Shown here: in pieces, positions 43,598 through 45,333 of the stretch | Numbering within the stretch: the stretch's first letter is position 1 | Layout: each line of letters begins with the position of its first letter | From: CAZQYC01 sp043746555 | GTDB lineage: Bacteria; Pseudomonadota; Gammaproteobacteria; Steroidobacterales; Steroidobacteraceae | Direction of reading: 5' to 3' | Length of the DNA stretch: 45,333 nucleotides | Assembly: GCA_043746555.1 (NCBI GenBank) | Contig: JAYTQU010000285.1 | Span: forward strand, 1 to 45,333 | The notes under the pieces: generated by a model | What the model was told of the DNA's origin: nothing | What the model saw: the letters and a program-made list of their open reading frames with translations, nothing else | The model's database searches: none | Program-made: the position numbers and the translations under genes

Positions 43598-44220
43598 ACC
43601 GAACGGCAATCGTTACGCTGCTGATGCTGTCGGGCTGCACGGGCTCGTTGCTCGAAAGCAAACTGCCCGTACCCACCGTCTACGTGCTCGCTGCCGCACC
43701 GGCAAACTCTGCCGCGACAACAGCAAACAACGCGATGGCAATCGACTTGGCAATTGGACAGCCCACCGCAACCCCCGGCCTCGACACCGATCGCATTGCG
43801 GTGTTGCATGAAGCGCGTCGTCTCGACTACTACCGCGAAGCTCAGTGGGGTGCGGCGCTACCGCAAGTTGTGCAAGCGCTCGTCGTCGGCTCGTTGCAAA
43901 AGCAAAACTTTTTTCGCAGCGTTACCACCGAACAAGCGCGCGTGACGGTCAATTACTTACTCGATCTCGAGGTCCGAGACTTTCAAGCCGAATACGCAAC
44001 CGATTCATCGCCGCCCACGATTCGCGTCACGTTGGTCGGGTCATTGATCCGCATCAAGGATCGCAAACTGATCGGCGTCTTTCCCGTGAGCGTCACCGTA
44101 ACCGCAGCAGCAAATCGATTGGGCAGCGTCGTCGAAGCATTCGAATCGGCAGCGCAACAAGACGCAATCGCGCTCGGACAACAGACATCGAAGGCGATTG
44201 CCGCGGGCAAAGGCGATTGA
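43594..44220 (+). CDS. ABC-type transport auxiliary lipoprotein
   Basis: 208 residues with a lipoprotein signal: ITLLMLSGC-like start, lipobox LSGC with Cys at about 15. The mature part is of the PqiC/YmbA-like auxiliary lipoprotein family, with VYVLAAAPA, VLHEARRLDYYREAQWG, and VNYLLDLEVRDFQAEY. Such proteins sit in the outer membrane and complete MCE systems. The start overlaps mlaD as ATGA. It is the last gene of this operon. Confidence 0.88.
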   Translation: MNRTAIVTLLMLSGCTGSLLESKLPVPTVYVLAAAPANSAATTANNAMAIDLAIGQPTATPGLDTDRIAVLHEARRLDYYREAQWGAALPQVVQALVVGSLQKQNFFRSVTTEQARVTVNYLLDLEVRDFQAEYATDSSPPTIRVTLVGSLIRIKDRKLIGVFPVSVTVTAAANRLGSVVEAFESAAQQDAIALGQQTSKAIAAGKGD

Positions 44221-44376
44221 TCTCATGCATTTTCGCGTCAGTAGTATTAACGTAGTGTCATAGACGCTACGTGCACAGAAACTCGTTGACTACGGCAAGA
44301 CGGTCTCTGATTATCGCGCCACGTCAAAGGCCGCCACGTTTAGCTGCCTATGATTTTTCAGATGGTGGAGATCGCC

Positions 44377-44562
44377 ATGCAAGCACACAGCGCCGAACAT
44401 CACGCCATCGAAGCGATTAACCGCTTACCCGATAACGTGCCGCTCGATGAGATCATTTATCGCCTCTACGTGCTCAACAAAGCGCATCAAGGCATGCAGG
44501 ACATCGACGCCGGCCGCGCTATTTCCAGTGATCAATTGGCCAAAGAGATCGAGCGATGGTGA
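44377..44562 (+). CDS. Antitoxin of a ParE-type toxin-antitoxin pair
   Basis: 61 residues from ATG 44377, preceded by GGAG six bases upstream. MQAHSAEHHAIEAINRLPDN is followed by VPLDEIIYRLYVLNKAHQGM and a C-terminal DQLAKEIERW. This is the size and helical pattern of small antitoxins paired with RelE/ParE toxins. Its stop overlaps the start of the broken toxin next door, the normal layout. The reading frame is intact although the toxin is not. Confidence 0.75.
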   Translation: MQAHSAEHHAIEAINRLPDNVPLDEIIYRLYVLNKAHQGMQDIDAGRAISSDQLAKEIERW

Positions 44563-44855
44563 AGTGGTCACTGCGCGCACGCGTCGACCTCAAAGCCAGT
44601 CACGATTACAGAGCTAAACGCTCGCCGCGCGATGCCAAACGCGTCGCGCAGGAGATTCGGTAAAAGCCGAGAGCGTGACGGAGCTTCCTTACTCCGGTCG
44701 TTAACCCCCCCGAAGTCAACGATGAGCAACTCCGCAAAGCGCCGTCTTACTCCTGACGCATTCTCTACTACCACGTGCGCGGCGGCGACGTATTCATCGT
44801 CACGCTTGTCCTCAAGCGCCATAACTTACTCGCAGAAGAAGTGCCGATAAAATAA
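44556..44855 (+). pseudogene. parE: Degraded ParE/RelE-family toxin
   Basis: The N-terminal MVKWSLRARVDLKASHDY and SPRDAKRVAQEI match ParE toxins, then a TAA at about 44660 cuts the frame. Farther on, KAESVTELPYSGR, a shift near the C-run at 44706, PPEVNDEQLRKAPSYS, a TGA, and RILYYHVRGGDVFIVTLV then LKRHNLLAEEVPIK complete the family. At least one nonsense change and one frameshift make it non-functional. Ancestor and antitoxin were probably acquired as a pair. Confidence 0.82.
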
Positions 44856-45176
44856 ATCAATTCGGCGATATCCCCTTTTTGCGTGTCCAGCACCGACTCC
44901 GCGCGACCTCTATCGCAGTGGACTCTACACGCAACGACAAATTGCGCCGCATCTCGGTGTTGACTACACGACGGAAAATCGAAGAGCGCGAAAGAAAGTC
45001 AGCAGCTAACGTGCAAGACCTGACCCCAATCCACCAATCCACCAATCCAGCAACTTGCGACACGACGGATGTGTAATGAAGTGAGATCATGTTTAACGAT
45101 GCGCGCTGCGCGCTTCGAAGAGTGCGTTTGTGCCATTGACTACCGATGACTGATGGGTGACCCCAATCTGCTCCAG
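44856..45176. other. Eroded region with a probable REP-type transposase fragment
   Basis: The frame around 44922-44990 reads LYRSGLYTQRQIAPHLGVDY, like the C-terminal DnaA/HTH-like tail of REP-associated tyrosine transposases (IS200-like); no upstream catalytic domain is present. Downstream, TGACCCCAAT occurs twice (45021-45030 and 45158-45167), and an 8-base AATCCACC repeat lies at 45028-45051. No complete gene is seen in these 321 bases. Confidence 0.5.
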
Positions 45177-45333
45177 TTAGCGCTGTGGATTAAAAGCCAG
45201 CAGCACTCCGACTGCAAGCAGTCCACTTAGAACCGAAAAGCTTGCCCATTTCAAGAGTCTGTTCTCTTTGGTGTTGAATTCTATTTTCACAAACTTAGAA
45301 GGCTCGACCCATTGAGAAAATACTCCGTACTTG
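45177..45333 (-). CDS. C-terminal end of an unknown membrane protein, partial
   Basis: The minus-strand frame runs from the window edge to TAA at 45177-45179, giving 51 residues: KYGVFSQWVEPSKFVKIEF, then NTKENRLLKWASFSVLSGLL, then AVGVLLAFNPQR. The last 25 residues hold one membrane helix. Base composition is richer in A and T than the neighbours. No family is recognised; the start is outside the window. Confidence 0.55.
   Translation of the reverse strand, partial: KYGVFSQWVEPSKFVKIEFNTKENRLLKWASFSVLSGLLAVGVLLAFNPQR

Overview
The window looks like chromosome from a gammaproteobacterium, probably near the Nevskiales, Steroidobacterales or Xanthomonadales. This rests on gene content: glyQ-glyS, a glnA-ntrB-ntrC block with a DUF4124 gene between glnA and ntrB, an argR-led arginine cluster carrying an argF'-type transcarbamylase, hrpB, and an Mla/MCE operon. 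No alignment or tree was possible. GC is moderate. No tRNA, rRNA, CRISPR array or intact prophage was seen.

Layout. Positions 1-2.7 kb hold the C-terminal half of an RND efflux pump, convergent with an M48 (STE24-like) protease that follows a YidB-like gene. At 3.6-7.8 kb are a membrane-anchored winged-helix regulator, a small uncertain ORF, a sirtuin deacylase and an MFS transporter. At 8.1-8.6 kb is a clear remnant of fructose-1,6-bisphosphatase with its middle missing. A putative nucleotidyltransferase toxin and its partner follow, then plsC, glyS and glyQ. At 13.6-18.6 kb lies the nitrogen-regulation block: a sigma-54-type promoter, glnA, DUF4124, ntrB and ntrC. Next come an HDOD protein, hrpB and an rluB-type pseudouridine synthase, an orphan ORF6N protein, a hybrid histidine kinase with a NarL-type response regulator, a GH17-GT2 glucan synthase and a small EamA protein.

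Positions 30.5-38.9 kb hold a minus-strand arginine cluster, in transcription order argR, argG, an unassigned P-loop gene, argC, argD, argF', argB, argH. A tandem ARG-box pair sits on the argR promoter. The transcarbamylase lacks both residues that mark N-acetylornithine enzymes and resembles the Bacteroides N-succinylornithine enzyme, so the pathway may run on succinylated intermediates. No gene for making or removing the acyl group is recognised in the cluster, and the P-loop gene has no assigned role. These are the most interesting points in the window.

After this come a carboxymuconolactone-decarboxylase-family gene coupled to a CTP-synthase-C-terminal-related protein, a decayed Kef antiporter (again ends kept, middle lost), and a four-gene Mla/MCE lipid-transport operon. 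The right end is eroded: an intact antitoxin gene beside a broken ParE toxin, a probable REP-type transposase fragment, and the end of an unknown membrane protein. Several gene pairs are joined by TTGA or ATGA stop/start overlaps, so unusual TTG starts recur here.
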